Shown: positions 52,899 to 62,702, counted from the first letter of the stretch. The stretch: DNA of 64,000 bases from JAJDZL01 sp965221175 (GCA_965221175.1 OZ244867.1:3100001-3164000); one strand, 5' to 3'. The notes: generated by a model from the sequence alone, not told the origin. Numbers and translations are program-made.

Positions 52899-53690
52899 AT
52901 GAAAACTACGGTAAACACATTCATTCGACATAAGCAGGAAGGTAAGAAATTTGCCTGCCTTACCTCGTACGGGTACTGCGAGGCGGTGGCTGCGAGCCAA
53001 TCCGGCGTCGAATTGCTACTGGTGGGTGACTCTTTGGGGATGGTCGTACAGGGGCACGACAGCAGTCTTCCTGTGACGATTGAAGACGTTGCCTATCACG
53101 TTCGTTGTGTACGCCGCGGCAATCACAACGCAATGTTGATGGCTGACCTGCCTTTTATGAGTTATTACAGCAAAAACGCTACCCTGCAAAACTCCGCTCT
53201 CCTGATGCGAGAAGGTGCTCAAGTCGTTAAACTTGAAGGTGGCGCCTGGCTCGCTGAATCTACTAGATTACTGGTGGAGCGTGGAGTGCCAGTTTGCGCC
53301 CACATGGGTTTGACTCCTCAGTCAGTCAATCATTTAGGCGGATATCGAGTTCAAGGTCGAGACCCAGTCAAAGCGCAGACTATGATTGATGAAGCGCAGG
53401 TTCTTCAAGATGCCGGTGCCAGCTTCATTCTGCTTGAGTGCGTTCCGACGTCTCTAGGTAAAACTATCACCGAATTACTGGATGTTCCAGTCATCGGAAT
53501 TGGTGCCGGGCCACATGTCAACGGCCAGATTATGGTGCTGCACGACTTGCTGGGGCTGTATCCAGGCAAGCCTGCAAAATTTGTAAAAAATTTTCTGACT
53601 GGCAATTCTAGTGTTCAAGCTGCCATCAGGGACTATGTAACTGCTGTTCAGAACCAAGAATTTCCCGCACCTGAGCATTGTTATGAGTGA
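52899..53690 (+). CDS. panB: 3-methyl-2-oxobutanoate hydroxymethyltransferase
   Basis: A 263-residue PanB, which makes ketopantoate from 2-oxoisovalerate and 5,10-methylene-tetrahydrofolate in pantothenate/CoA synthesis. Metal ligands are in LLVGDSLGMVVQGH (Asp), MADLPFMSY (Asp) and KLEGGAW (Glu); PVCAHMGLTPQSV and VIGIGAGPHVNGQ are also diagnostic. The usual TAYDY turn is TSYGY. The ATG at 52899 fits homologues; a TTG at 52887 would add four residues. The 3' end overlaps the DUF488 gene by 8 bp. No panC is adjacent. Confidence 0.93.
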   Translation: MKTTVNTFIRHKQEGKKFACLTSYGYCEAVAASQSGVELLLVGDSLGMVVQGHDSSLPVTIEDVAYHVRCVRRGNHNAMLMADLPFMSYYSKNATLQNSALLMREGAQVVKLEGGAWLAESTRLLVERGVPVCAHMGLTPQSVNHLGGYRVQGRDPVKAQTMIDEAQVLQDAGASFILLECVPTSLGKTITELLDVPVIGIGAGPHVNGQIMVLHDLLGLYPGKPAKFVKNFLTGNSSVQAAIRDYVTAVQNQEFPAPEHCYE

Positions 53691-54240
53691 ATCCGAAAGG
53701 ATTATGTGGACTACAGGCTACGGCGACAGGACTGTCAACGGCTTTACCGAATTGCTGAATTCGCATTCCATTGATACAGTCGTAGATATTCGAATGTTTC
53801 CAGCAAGTTCAACCCATCGGCATTTCCAACGAGATTCATTGCGAGGACAGTTGAACAGTGAAGGCATAGATTTTCATTGTGCAGGACATCATTTTGGCGC
53901 AATGCGCGAGGTGTCTGAAGATTCACCACACGTTTCGTTAGGGGAATCCCTGAGAGGATTTGCGGAGTACATGTCTACTGCAACATTCAAACAAGGTATC
54001 AAACAGTTGATTGACCTAGCAGCAGGACGCAATGTTGTTCTAGTCGATGAACCGACAAATTTTGAGGAATGCCATCGCAAACTACTGGCAGATTATCTCT
54101 ATATTATGGAAGGGTACCGGGTGTTCCACATTCAGGATGGCGGAACCGTTCAGGAGCATTTTTTAACCTCATCAGCCAGAGTCCAATTCAACACCTTGGT
54201 CTATGACAGCTTTGAGCATAACGGAATTACGTTTCATTGA
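53683..54240 (+). CDS. DUF488-family protein
   Basis: A 185-residue DUF488 member: the N-terminal WTTGYGDRTVNGFTELL, the VVDIRMFPASS strand and the CxxCHR-like segment VDEPTNFEECHRKLLADYL near residue 130. Family function is not established. It overlaps panB by 8 bp and may simply share its transcript. Confidence 0.8.
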   Translation: MSESERIMWTTGYGDRTVNGFTELLNSHSIDTVVDIRMFPASSTHRHFQRDSLRGQLNSEGIDFHCAGHHFGAMREVSEDSPHVSLGESLRGFAEYMSTATFKQGIKQLIDLAAGRNVVLVDEPTNFEECHRKLLADYLYIMEGYRVFHIQDGGTVQEHFLTSSARVQFNTLVYDSFEHNGITFH

Positions 54241-54316
54241 GTGTATTGAACTATGAAGGAATCGCAGTTCTCAATAGAATTTAAAACGAAATCAGATATT
54301 TAAGAGAGTAAAATTC

Positions 54317-54976
54317 ATGTTTTTTAATTTCAATCGTAAAATTGCCATGCCATCGCCGGAAGACACTCTGGCCGGACGGAGCACGCCTATTCGAACCTCG
54401 AATACTCACTACGTCACCAGCAGATCTTTGATGGCACCCTATCCGGAGAATTCTGAAATCGCCATGTTCGGCGGTGGCTGTTTCTGGGGTGTGGAAAAAA
54501 GATTCTGGCTACAGCCTGGAGTGTACGTTACGGCTGCCGGATACTCCGGTGGAACTACACCGAATCCAACTTATCGCGAAGTTTGTACGGGAATGACCGG
54601 ACATAACGAAGTGGTAAGAGTCGTATTTTTTCCAGATGAATTTTCATATGAAAAGCTTCTGCAAGTGTTTTGGGAGTGTCACGATCCAACACAAGGAATG
54701 CGGCAGGGCAACGATGTCGGCACCCAATATCGTTCCGGCATCTATACCTATGGGGACCAGCAGGCGAAGTTGGCGCAAATTTCTTATTCCGCATATCAGT
54801 CTGCACTTCGCCAGAAAGGCTTCGGTCCTGTGACCACTGAGATTGTGAAAGCATCTGAGTTCTACTTCGCAGAAGCAGAACATCAGCAGTATCTAGCTAA
54901 AAATCCGTACGGTTATTGTGGTCTTGGCGGTACTGGCGTGTGTTATGTTCCCGAGGAGGAACAAGTGACAGTTTGA
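54317..54976 (+). CDS. msrA: Peptide-methionine (S)-S-oxide reductase
   Basis: A 219-residue MsrA that repairs methionine-S-sulfoxide. The catalytic cysteine is in FGGGCFWGVEKRF (about residue 55), followed by TAAGYSGG, GHNEVV, and a C-terminal GYCGLGGTGVCY with possible resolving cysteines. The ~50-residue N-terminal extension matches the longer E. coli-type MsrA. Monocistronic by appearance. Confidence 0.94.
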   Translation: MFFNFNRKIAMPSPEDTLAGRSTPIRTSNTHYVTSRSLMAPYPENSEIAMFGGGCFWGVEKRFWLQPGVYVTAAGYSGGTTPNPTYREVCTGMTGHNEVVRVVFFPDEFSYEKLLQVFWECHDPTQGMRQGNDVGTQYRSGIYTYGDQQAKLAQISYSAYQSALRQKGFGPVTTEIVKASEFYFAEAEHQQYLAKNPYGYCGLGGTGVCYVPEEEQVTV

Positions 54977-55002
54977 ATCGGCCAAATTTGTAGAGTACAG
55001 CA

Positions 55003-56001
55003 GTGAACGTAAATCTTACTCTTGAAGATGTTTTTGAGCTCAGTCTGAGTGCGCTCGTCGGATGTGGGGCAACTCGGGCCAATGCGGAGCCTGTCGGAGA
55101 ATCCATTCGGGATGCTGAAGCTGACGGAATTCGAAATGTTGGACTAAATTATCTTTCCCATTATTGCGAGCATTTGCGGTGCGGCAAGGTTGATGGAACC
55201 GCTGTGCCAGCATGGGAGCGAACGGCAACGGCTGCAATTGCGTTAGATGCCAAGAACGGATTTGCACACTCTGCATTTGTTGAAGTATTTGATACGTTTG
55301 TTGATCTAGCCATGCAAAACGGTATCGGGTCGCTTTCAATGAGAAATTCCTACGCGGCAGGCGTCATTGGTTGGTATGTAGAAAAACTGGCGAATCAAGG
55401 ACTGATTGCCCTGGCATTTGCAAATTCTCCGCCGGCAATCGCACCCTGGGGAGGCGTTACGGCATTCTTCGGAACCAATCCACTTGCGTTTGCGGTTCCA
55501 CGCCGAAACAATCCTCCTATCATCATTGATCAGTCGTCTAGTGTGACTGCAAAAGTGAATTTGGTTGAAGCGGCAAAAGCGGGTGAGCAGGTACCTGACA
55601 CTTGGGCGTTCGATAAAGAGGGGAAACCAACTACCGATGCCAGGGCTGGACTTGAAGGCTCAATGGCACCTGCCGGAGGCTACAAAGGTGTTGCCATGGC
55701 TATGATTGTTGACTTGATGGCTGGCGGTATTGGAGGCCCTAATATGTCGCACTGTGCTGCGTCGTTCGGAGACAACACCGGAGGACCTCCAGGAGTAGGG
55801 CAGTTCTTTATAGGAATCAATCCAGATTCCTACGGGGAAGGATTCAGTGACAGATCGGAGAGAATGTTTACGGCAATGTGTGCTCAGGACAATGTCCGGC
55901 TACCAGGTGATCGTCGACACCAGTATCGTATCCAAGCAGGCAAAGAGGGAGTCTGGCTTTCGCAAGAACTTCACCAAAAACTTCTTGGTTACTGCAGCTG
56001 A
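55003..56001 (+). CDS. Malate/L-lactate-dehydrogenase-family (Ldh2) oxidoreductase
   Basis: A 332-residue NAD(P)-dependent dehydrogenase of the Ldh/YlbC/ComC family: SMRNSYAAGVIGWY (about residue 112), APWGGVTAFFGTNPLAFAVPR, and the C-terminal GGYKGVAMAMIVDLMAGGIGG. Family substrates include malate, sulfolactate, ureidoglycolate and delta-pyrroline-carboxylate-type imines. The last would connect to proline/hydroxyproline catabolism, but the genes are far apart. GTG start at 55003, 27 bp after msrA. Confidence 0.85.
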   Translation: MNVNLTLEDVFELSLSALVGCGATRANAEPVGESIRDAEADGIRNVGLNYLSHYCEHLRCGKVDGTAVPAWERTATAAIALDAKNGFAHSAFVEVFDTFVDLAMQNGIGSLSMRNSYAAGVIGWYVEKLANQGLIALAFANSPPAIAPWGGVTAFFGTNPLAFAVPRRNNPPIIIDQSSSVTAKVNLVEAAKAGEQVPDTWAFDKEGKPTTDARAGLEGSMAPAGGYKGVAMAMIVDLMAGGIGGPNMSHCAASFGDNTGGPPGVGQFFIGINPDSYGEGFSDRSERMFTAMCAQDNVRLPGDRRHQYRIQAGKEGVWLSQELHQKLLGYCS

Positions 56002-56093
56002 TTGAATTTGGTGAGCGAAGAGTTCTGGGAGTGCTGGAAATATACGACGCTTACAACAGCCCTTGATTCCAACTTAAAATTAGGTTTATGTCA

Positions 56094-57433
56094 AGGGCAC
56101 GTCTATTTATTCGCCAATACGGGTAGCGATTAGCTGTTGCAAATGAGATAATACGCAGTATCGATAAAGTATTCATTTTACAGCGATACAGCAAGGTATT
56201 TTACGATGGAAAAGCGGCATTTGTTTGAGCGAGAGAACCAGCAACGCGCCTTACGGGAATTCGATGGACTGGCGAAGATTAAACAGTTGGTAGACTGGGA
56301 GGTGTTTCGTCCTCGATTGGAGCAGGTATTCGGGAGCGGCGGGAAGCAACGCCGCCGCGGTCGCCCGCCGTGGGATGCAGTGGTGATGTTCAGAGCGTTG
56401 CTATTGGGTGCAATGCACGGATTAAGTGACCACCAGTTGCAGTTTATGTTGTTGGATAGAACGAGTTTCAAGGAGTTTGCCGGACTGAAGAGCATAGACC
56501 AAGTGCCGGATCAAAAGACGTTGTGGAAGTATCGCGATCAGTTGTCGAAAAGCGGTTGCATGGATGAATTGTTTGGAATGTTCAAGGATCAGTTGTGCGC
56601 ACGCGGCTATGAGTTGACTAGCGGACAGATTGTGGATTCATCGATAGTGTCGGTACCGGTGCAGCGCAACAGCCGCAAGGAAAATACCAAGATCAAAGGC
56701 GGCGAGGTTCCGGAGGACTGGCAAGCGAAGCCGAACAAGCTGCGTCAAAAAGATGTTGCGGCACGATGGACGAGGAAAGGGGTGAAGAATTATTACGGCT
56801 ACAAGAATCACATATCGGCGGATCGGCAGACGAAATTCATTGCCCATTGGTGTGTGACAGCGGCGAGCACGCATGACAGCAAGATGTTAATGGAAGTGTT
56901 AAGCGATGATGAGCAAGGTGATCGACAAGTGTGGGCTGACAGTGCGTATCGTTCAGAGGTGGCAATACAGGAGTTGACAACGTTGGGTTACAAGCCGCGG
57001 ATCAATCACAAAGGTACCCGCAGCAAGTCATTGAATGCTCGTCAAAAGCAGGTAAACCGAGCGTATTCAAAAGTGCGAGCGAGAGTCGAGCATGTGTTTG
57101 GTGCGATGAGCAATGAGATGCATGAGCGCCACATGCGATGTATAGGGATAGCGCGAGCCACAACGTGGATTGGGCTGCGCAATCTTTGCTACAACATGAG
57201 ACGGTTGAGTTATTTGGAGCCGCCGGTTGCGGCGGCGTAGGGGAAGTTGTACCTGGATGAGCGAAATTCGGGGTGAAAGAGTTGAAATAACGGCAATTTC
57301 TGGCTGTTTTCACCCAAAATCGGTGAAATATGTTCAAAATCTCGAAATTGAAGACCGCAATGTGTGAAAGTTCGCAAAATTTTTCATTTGGCTCCCCGTA
57401 GCCCTGAGATATCAGGGTTTATAGAGGTGCCCT
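56094..57433 (+). mobile_element. Complete IS5-family insertion sequence
   Basis: About 1.34 kb bounded by imperfect terminal inverted repeats: AGGGCACGTCTAT at the left and ATAGAGGTGCCCT at the right (12 of 13 bases pair). It encodes a single intact transposase. A target-site duplication cannot be stated with certainty. A palindrome CCCTGA/TCAGGG lies just inside the right end. Only one copy is present in the window. Confidence 0.85.
56206..57240 (+). CDS. IS5-family transposase
   Basis: A 344-residue DDE transposase. The N-terminal IS5-type domain (LEQVFGSGGKQRRRGRPPWDAVVMFRALLLG) precedes the catalytic residues: Asp in VDSSIVSVPVQ, Asp in VWADSAYRSE and Glu in ARVEHVFGAM. No frameshift is seen, so it is probably active. 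Its position between Ldh and rppH separates genes that are otherwise core. Confidence 0.92.
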   Translation: MEKRHLFERENQQRALREFDGLAKIKQLVDWEVFRPRLEQVFGSGGKQRRRGRPPWDAVVMFRALLLGAMHGLSDHQLQFMLLDRTSFKEFAGLKSIDQVPDQKTLWKYRDQLSKSGCMDELFGMFKDQLCARGYELTSGQIVDSSIVSVPVQRNSRKENTKIKGGEVPEDWQAKPNKLRQKDVAARWTRKGVKNYYGYKNHISADRQTKFIAHWCVTAASTHDSKMLMEVLSDDEQGDRQVWADSAYRSEVAIQELTTLGYKPRINHKGTRSKSLNARQKQVNRAYSKVRARVEHVFGAMSNEMHERHMRCIGIARATTWIGLRNLCYNMRRLSYLEPPVAAA

Positions 57434-57529
57434 CAAGTTGATAAACCTATTGCATTTTGTATACAATCCTGCTATAACAATATACGGTAGATATATTATT
57501 TCTTGAATGAATGTTGATAGTTGGATTTT
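57434..57529. other. Short upstream region of rppH
   Basis: AT-rich stretch between the IS5 right end and rppH, presumably containing the rppH promoter; TATACAAT at about 57459-57466 is a -10-like candidate. Confidence 0.3.
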
Positions 57530-58087
57530 ATGCAAACACTGGCAGACCAAGGAGAATACAGAGCCAATGTGGCACTCGTGCTTTGCAATCGCAAGGCGCA
57601 GGTACTATGGGCTCGTCGTATACGACATGATGGTTGGCAGTTTCCACAGGGTGGAGTCGACTCTGATGAAACCTCAGATGAAGCCGCCTATCGGGAGTTA
57701 GAAGAAGAACTTGGTCTGAAACCGACCCATGTTCGCTTAATTGGCTCGACAAAAACCTGGTTCAAATATGACATCCCGAACCGTTATGCGCGGTATCGCA
57801 ATCAGTACGATTTTCGGGGACAGAAACAAAAGTGGTTTCTCTTTGAGTTTGTTGGCAACGAATCGGATTTCTGTCTGGACTGTACTTCCCATCCCGAATT
57901 CGATGACTGGAAATGGGTCGACTATTGGACTCCAGCCGACCGCGTAATCAGTTTCAAGAAAGCGGTTTATAGAGAAGCGCTTAAAGAACTTGAACCCTTC
58001 GTTAATCAGATTAGTATAAAGCAGGGTATGACCAGCCGAATGACTCCCCGTGTTTCGACTGACAGTTGTCAGTTTGAAACGCTATAG
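57530..58087 (+). CDS. rppH: RNA pyrophosphohydrolase (Nudix)
   Basis: A 185-residue RppH that removes pyrophosphate from the 5' end of mRNAs and starts their decay. The N terminus shows YRANVALVLCNRKAQVLWARR, WQFPQGGVDSDE follows, and the Nudix box GGVDSDETSDEAAYRELEEELG is intact. The C-terminal FDDWKWVDYW block is typical. The ATG at 57530 is used; a TTG three codons upstream is possible. It is followed 2 bp later by a tRNA gene. Confidence 0.93.
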   Translation: MQTLADQGEYRANVALVLCNRKAQVLWARRIRHDGWQFPQGGVDSDETSDEAAYRELEEELGLKPTHVRLIGSTKTWFKYDIPNRYARYRNQYDFRGQKQKWFLFEFVGNESDFCLDCTSHPEFDDWKWVDYWTPADRVISFKKAVYREALKELEPFVNQISIKQGMTSRMTPRVSTDSCQFETL

Positions 58088-58089
58088 AA

Positions 58090-58163
58090 GCGGGCGTAGT
58101 TCAATGGTAGAACTTCAGCTTCCCAAGCTGAATACGTGGGTTCGATTCCCATCGTCCGCTCCA
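58090..58163 (+). tRNA. tRNA-Gly(CCC)
   Basis: A 74-nt cloverleaf with encoded CCA end. The acceptor GCGGGCG pairs with CGTCCGC, the D loop has TTCAATGGTAGAA, the anticodon stem TTCAGC/GCTGAA encloses loop TTCCCAA (anticodon CCC), and the T loop is GGTTCGATTCC. It matches the E. coli glyU-type tRNA. Confidence 0.95.
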
Positions 58164-58202
58164 GCTTCAATTACCTGAGAATACGTAGCTGGATTTCGGG
58201 AT

Positions 58203-58787
58203 TTACGATTCCGATTCCTTGATCTCAAAAATTGAGACTACACGTTCCACATTACGGGTAGTTCTTGCGAGTTCGGAAGCTTTATCCGCAATTTCTTGCG
58301 TGACAATTCCCATCAGGTAAATGACTTTACGGTGAATGATGACATGTATATGCGGTGATTCTTTCAGTTCAGTTGCAATTCTGTGTTTGGCGGAAACCTG
58401 TATTAATTTGTCTTTACCTATTTCCAAAACATTGCGAGCTTTTTCTACTCTCAGTTCATTGACGACTTTTCGAACATTTTGATGATCTTCCGCTACACCT
58501 TCAACCCATTTCTTTTCACTGGCATTACCAACTGACCCAACCAGAAGCACAATTCCATTTACGGTCGTCACATTGACGAATGCGTGTTTACCCAGCCCCT
58601 CGTCTTTATTGAGTATGTTACTGATAGTGAAAGTGGCTTCGGTGTCTGAAAGCATCTGGATGGCGCTTCGACCTGTATTGTCCGATTCAGTCTGTGCTTG
58701 ACTATTTGCAAATGTTGTACAAGTCAGGACAATAGCAATGGAGCAGAACGCAAAATAATTAAATATGGATGGCGAAATTCTGTTCAT
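58203..58787 (-). CDS. BON-domain periplasmic protein (YraP/DolP-like)
   Basis: A 194-residue protein with a signal peptide (about residues 1-32, IAIVLTCTTFANSQA) and two BON domains (about 60-120 and 135-190; second contains KVIYLMGIVTQEIADKA). It resembles DolP/YraP, an outer-membrane-associated protein; no lipobox is obvious, unlike DolP. It follows lpoA on the same strand. In related genomes yraN and diaA lie between lpoA and this gene; they are absent here. Confidence 0.82.
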   Translation of the reverse strand: MNRISPSIFNYFAFCSIAIVLTCTTFANSQAQTESDNTGRSAIQMLSDTEATFTISNILNKDEGLGKHAFVNVTTVNGIVLLVGSVGNASEKKWVEGVAEDHQNVRKVVNELRVEKARNVLEIGKDKLIQVSAKHRIATELKESPHIHVIIHRKVIYLMGIVTQEIADKASELARTTRNVERVVSIFEIKESES

Positions 58788-58884
58788 TGGTTACCTAATA
58801 GATTGGTAGGTTAAGGATTGAAAAAACACTTTTAAGCCAGCGTTTTTCTATGACCCTATATTGTATCCTATTGAACAGATTAAC

Positions 58885-60939
58885 TCACTGCTGTTCAGGT
58901 GGTGCAGAAGCGCTTGAAGAAACGTAGCGATTGGGTGTCAGAATTATCTCGGGGTCCGGCACTTCGACAATCAATTCAGGTGTTCCATTTGAAAACATTA
59001 CCCAATTCGGTTCTCGAAGCACTCTGCCGTCCGAATTGACTCGAATCAATGCTGTGACGCCATGATAGCGGGCGTCGGGATTATCGCGAAGCACTGCAAG
59101 GTGCATTAGTAGGTTGTATGCATCAACTCCCATTGCAAAAATCCGCTCGAAGTCGATTGTGATGGAGGCATCTGCAGCGAGTTCTCTTCTCAGATTCACC
59201 ATCGCACTGCTGCGATCGACGACCCAGTTCATATCGGCGAACCGCACTCCATCTAAATCCTGGTCTGTAATTTTGTTGAACTTCCCACTGAATATGTGAG
59301 AGGTTGAATAAACCGGAAGATCGTGCGCCTTGAGAAAGTCAATATGCGGTTTGATTAAACGTCCATGCAGAGGATCGGCACTTAGGAAAATAAAACTGGC
59401 ATCTTGACGACGACGAGGGATGAAACTGAGCGAGTGTCCAGTCAAATCACGAATTTCCTGATAACGGCCAACACTCGACTTGATATTGAGAATCTCTTTG
59501 ACAGTTTCGGAGTAATCGGCTTCTTCTCGGTTGTATACATGGCTTTCGATCACTGCACCGCCCAGACGTTCCCACTCATCTGTGAACGCATTGACGGTAC
59601 GTCTTGACCAGGTTGAGGGATGTTCAAGAACCAGTGCTGTCGTGTGCCCGTCACTTTTCGCGCGTCGAGCAACTAATGTGCCGTCCTGTTCAGGGGCGAG
59701 TGTAAACTGGCTCACGTGTTGCGGCAGTTTGATCCGCTCTGCATCTCCTAACAGCAAAGTCGGCACGATGAAATCTCCGAACTGCGCCATTTCTTTAACG
59801 AACTTTATACCAAGTGGTCCAATCACAAAGTTGGCGCCGTTGTCCAGAGCGCGGTAGTAGAATTCCGTTACCATAACTGGATCGTCGCCAATATCAATCA
59901 CTTCCAGAATGGGTTTTGCAGGATTGGTGTCGGCGGCGTGCTGCGCGACTAGACCATCCAGCAACGCTTGTGCCGCCAGATTGCTAGATGATGACAGTGG
60001 AAGCAGTATGGCTATCTTGGAAGCAGAAGAAGGATTTGCAGACAACCCTGATTCGATCAATCTCCGAGCAGGATGGTCGGGATACTCTTGTAACCAGGTT
60101 TGCAAGGCTCTGTTGTATTGATAGGGATCATGCATCACGACATTGGTTCCAAGTGCTAGCAACAGCCACTGTTTTTCAATGGGGTTATCCGTATTCGTGA
60201 GTGCTTCTGCAAGGTCGTCAATTGAAATACGCCGCAGTGCATCCCACAGCTTGTGGCCAACCTCGATCTGGTCGCTTCCTGGCGGCAAAGCCGAATAAAG
60301 CCGCATCATTTCACGTGCCAATTGAAGCGGTTCTGCCAGTTCATCCAGATTGGAAGTGGAGTAAATTCTCAAGTGAACCACTCGAAAACGCTGAGCGGAG
60401 TCAAGAGAACTGCGCGATTCAAGTCTCGCGAGCTGCCGCAGAGCTCTTTTGTGTTTGCCTCGCGACTGCATTAATCGGATAGCTAGAATCTCAAAGTCTA
60501 TTCGTTCCGACACACCTAGCTCATTGACGCGAATCAGTTTCACGATTGACTCGGCTTCCACAATTCGGTTTTGCATGAATAGTGAGTTTGCGGCGTTTAG
60601 AATATTCGAGCTTCGACTAGGGGAATCGGAATTGGTTTGAGTGAGGTGTGTCCAGGGAGCAAATTCGTCGAATAGTACTGCAGACCCGTTCAAATCATCG
60701 GATTCGGGTATTATTGGATCGTCTGGCGCTGATATTTCGATCTTAGGTAAACGGGAAGTTACAGGCGGAGAAGGAGAATCACTAGTGGAAATTTCGGGTT
60801 CGGAGGAAACGGTTTTTGCTTGTTGTGCTGTAGGTAAACAACTTGTCAAAAAAAGACAAAAAGCGGAAATTACAAGACTTCGTGAGATTGAATCAACTCT
60901 AGGCAAATCAAATCGCATGCCGAAAATCGGATTATTCAT
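58885..60939 (-). CDS. lpoA: Penicillin-binding-protein activator LpoA
   Basis: A 684-residue outer-membrane lipoprotein that activates the peptidoglycan synthase PBP1A. A signal peptide ends in the lipobox LTSC (about residue 34), a TPR-like helical N domain follows (about 100-300), and the C domain has a periplasmic-binding-protein fold (IAILLPLSSSSNLAAQALLDGL; FVIGPLGIKFVKEM). It is divergent from rsmI, the normal gammaproteobacterial arrangement. Confidence 0.88.
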   Translation of the reverse strand: MNNPIFGMRFDLPRVDSISRSLVISAFCLFLTSCLPTAQQAKTVSSEPEISTSDSPSPPVTSRLPKIEISAPDDPIIPESDDLNGSAVLFDEFAPWTHLTQTNSDSPSRSSNILNAANSLFMQNRIVEAESIVKLIRVNELGVSERIDFEILAIRLMQSRGKHKRALRQLARLESRSSLDSAQRFRVVHLRIYSTSNLDELAEPLQLAREMMRLYSALPPGSDQIEVGHKLWDALRRISIDDLAEALTNTDNPIEKQWLLLALGTNVVMHDPYQYNRALQTWLQEYPDHPARRLIESGLSANPSSASKIAILLPLSSSSNLAAQALLDGLVAQHAADTNPAKPILEVIDIGDDPVMVTEFYYRALDNGANFVIGPLGIKFVKEMAQFGDFIVPTLLLGDAERIKLPQHVSQFTLAPEQDGTLVARRAKSDGHTTALVLEHPSTWSRRTVNAFTDEWERLGGAVIESHVYNREEADYSETVKEILNIKSSVGRYQEIRDLTGHSLSFIPRRRQDASFIFLSADPLHGRLIKPHIDFLKAHDLPVYSTSHIFSGKFNKITDQDLDGVRFADMNWVVDRSSAMVNLRRELAADASITIDFERIFAMGVDAYNLLMHLAVLRDNPDARYHGVTALIRVNSDGRVLREPNWVMFSNGTPELIVEVPDPEIILTPNRYVSSSASAPPEQQ

Positions 60940-60987
60940 AAGGCATTTCCCCAGTTAGCCTCCCTGCTGTTCAGATCAAATTATAAC

Positions 60988-61869
60988 GTGCACGAACTTC
61001 AAAATAACAAAGAAGGAAAGCTCTTCGTTGTAGCCACACCCATTGGTAATCTGGAAGATATATCCTTGAGGGCCATCAAGGTTCTCAACGAAGTTGACGT
61101 CATTGCCGCTGAGAATACCCGGCACAGTCGAAAACTTTTACTGAAGTTCGGAATTTCCTCTCCGATGGTTCCATATCATCAGCACAATGAATCTAGGTCG
61201 AAAGGGCAATTGCTAAAAAGATTGGCAAATGGCGAGAGCATTGCGCTGATCTGTGATTCCGGGACTCCACTAATTTCCGATCCGGGCAGGTCAATTGTCA
61301 GGAGTGCTCACGAACAAAATAGTCGGGTAATTCCAATACCTGGTTCCAGTGCACTCACTTGCGCATTGTCAGTGTGCGGACTTTCAGTTGACAAAGTTCT
61401 GTTTGAAGGGTTTCTGCCGGCAAAAAAAGTGGATCGACAAACACGATTGAAACAACTTTCTGCAGAGCGAAGGTGTTTTGTATTCTTTGAAGCGCCGCAT
61501 AGAATTTTAGTTTCGCTGTCGGATATTGCGGATGCTTTTGGTGATGACTGTCAAGCCTGCATTGCCAGGGAAATGACAAAAATTCACGAAACAATTGGGG
61601 TCGATGAATTAGGCAATTTGCTGTGTTGGGTTAAAGAAGATCAGAATCAGCAAAAAGGCGAGTTTGTGATTTTGGTGGACAATACCGATAGACCAGTCAC
61701 AAATCAAGAAGAGCAAATTGACAATACTTTGGAAGTCCTGCTTGAGGAGTGTTCACCACGAAAGGCTGCTGAACTCGCTTCGCGAATACTTGGAGTAAGG
61801 CGCAACCCGCTCTACAAACGTGCAATGCAGATCAAAGAAGACAGTCAAGAGAATAAATCGACTGATTAG
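60988..61869 (+). CDS. rsmI: 16S rRNA (cytidine-1402-2'-O)-methyltransferase
   Basis: A 293-residue tetrapyrrole-methylase-fold enzyme that modifies C1402 of 16S rRNA. The SAM-fold start reads LFVVATPIGNLEDISLRA, followed by AAENTRHSRKLL, LICDSGTPLISDPG and VIPIPGSSALTCALS, then the HRILVSL and AREMTKIHE segments. GTG start. rnpB follows about 130 bp downstream. Confidence 0.94.
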   Translation: MHELQNNKEGKLFVVATPIGNLEDISLRAIKVLNEVDVIAAENTRHSRKLLLKFGISSPMVPYHQHNESRSKGQLLKRLANGESIALICDSGTPLISDPGRSIVRSAHEQNSRVIPIPGSSALTCALSVCGLSVDKVLFEGFLPAKKVDRQTRLKQLSAERRCFVFFEAPHRILVSLSDIADAFGDDCQACIAREMTKIHETIGVDELGNLLCWVKEDQNQQKGEFVILVDNTDRPVTNQEEQIDNTLEVLLEECSPRKAAELASRILGVRRNPLYKRAMQIKEDSQENKSTD

Positions 61870-61999
61870 GCTCACTGAATACTGTGACGGCAACTCTGCA
61901 TGTCGTGCATTGTTGATTGCAGTTAGCGAAGTGGCGCTTGAAGGTTAGGTACTCGCTGAATCAGCAAGCGTGCAATTGTTATAAAATTGTCAGTTCAGA

Positions 62000-62398
62000 A
62001 AAGAGTTGGTCGGGCAGTCGCTTGCAATTGCCGAAGCATAGTGTATTTTGCATTGGTTTCGCTCAAGAGGAAAGTCCGGGCTCCAAGGGCAAGGTGCCAG
62101 GTAACGCCTGGGCGGTGTGAACCGACGGAAAGTGCCACAGAAAATATACCGCCGGTGAAATTCTTTGCAAATCGAATTCACAGGTAAGGGTGAAATGGTG
62201 CGGTAAGAGCGCACCGCGATATGGGTAACGATATCGGCAGGGTAAACCCCACACGGAGCAAGATCAAATAGGAATCCTTTAACGTGGCCCGCGTTGGATT
62301 CGGGTAGGTCGCTAGAGGCTCGTAGTGATGCGAGTCCCAGATGAATGACTGCCTCGATTGAAAAATCGAACAGAACCCGGCTTACAGACCAGCTCTTT
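62000..62398 (+). ncRNA. rnpB: RNase P RNA, class A
   Basis: Bacterial type A RNase P RNA. The P1 helix is formed by AAGAGTTGGTC at the 5' end and GACCAGCTCTT at the 3' end. Universal core segments are present: GAGGAAAGTCCGGGCTCC, GGTGCCAGGTAACGCCTGG, GGTAAGGGTGAAATGGTGCGGTAAGAGCGCACC-type, CGGAGCAAGATCAAATAGG, and AGATGAATGACTGCC near the 3' end. A -10-like TATAAA lies at 61980-61985. It matures tRNA 5' ends. The rsmI-rnpB order matches other gammaproteobacteria. Confidence 0.95.
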
Positions 62399-62644
62399 TC
62401 TTACTGTACTATCCTTTTACCTTGAGAATGTCTAGTTGCAAGTGACAGGGCGAACTACAATTTGTTTGTCCATCGATCGCCGAAAAATCGTTTCTGCGAG
62501 TTGTGCCTGAAGTTGGATTGCGCATACTGGGCAATTTCAATCATAGGAAGCATTCACTTTTAATCAACTAGTACAAGTGGGACTGTAGATTCCTCTCGAC
62601 CAAAGTTGTCGTAGAGGTGCGTATTTCTACACATGGTGTTTTTT
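62399..62644 (+). other. Leader region between rnpB and fhs
   Basis: About 245 bp with no gene. In many relatives mraZ and the division cluster follow rnpB; here they are missing and this stretch leads to fhs. No riboswitch fold was recognised. Confidence 0.4.
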
Positions 62645-62671
62645 GGCAGTATCATACTGCCTGTTTTATTT
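62645..62671 (+). terminator. Rho-independent terminator or attenuator before fhs
   Basis: A 7-8 bp stem GGCAGTAT/ATACTGCC with a very small loop is followed by TGTTTTATTT. It lies 32 bp before the fhs start, so it may end transcription from rnpB or act on the fhs leader. Confidence 0.6.
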
Positions 62672-62702
62672 GTAAACAGACTTAATTTTGTTGGGAGTAG
62701 GT

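Noticed and set aside
57412..57418. CCCTGA/TCAGGG palindrome as an independent terminator
   Set aside because: It lies inside the IS5 right end and has no T tract, so it is better treated as part of the element.
56088..57439. Target-site duplication of the IS5 element
   Set aside because: Flanks share only two or three bases (CA), too little to call.
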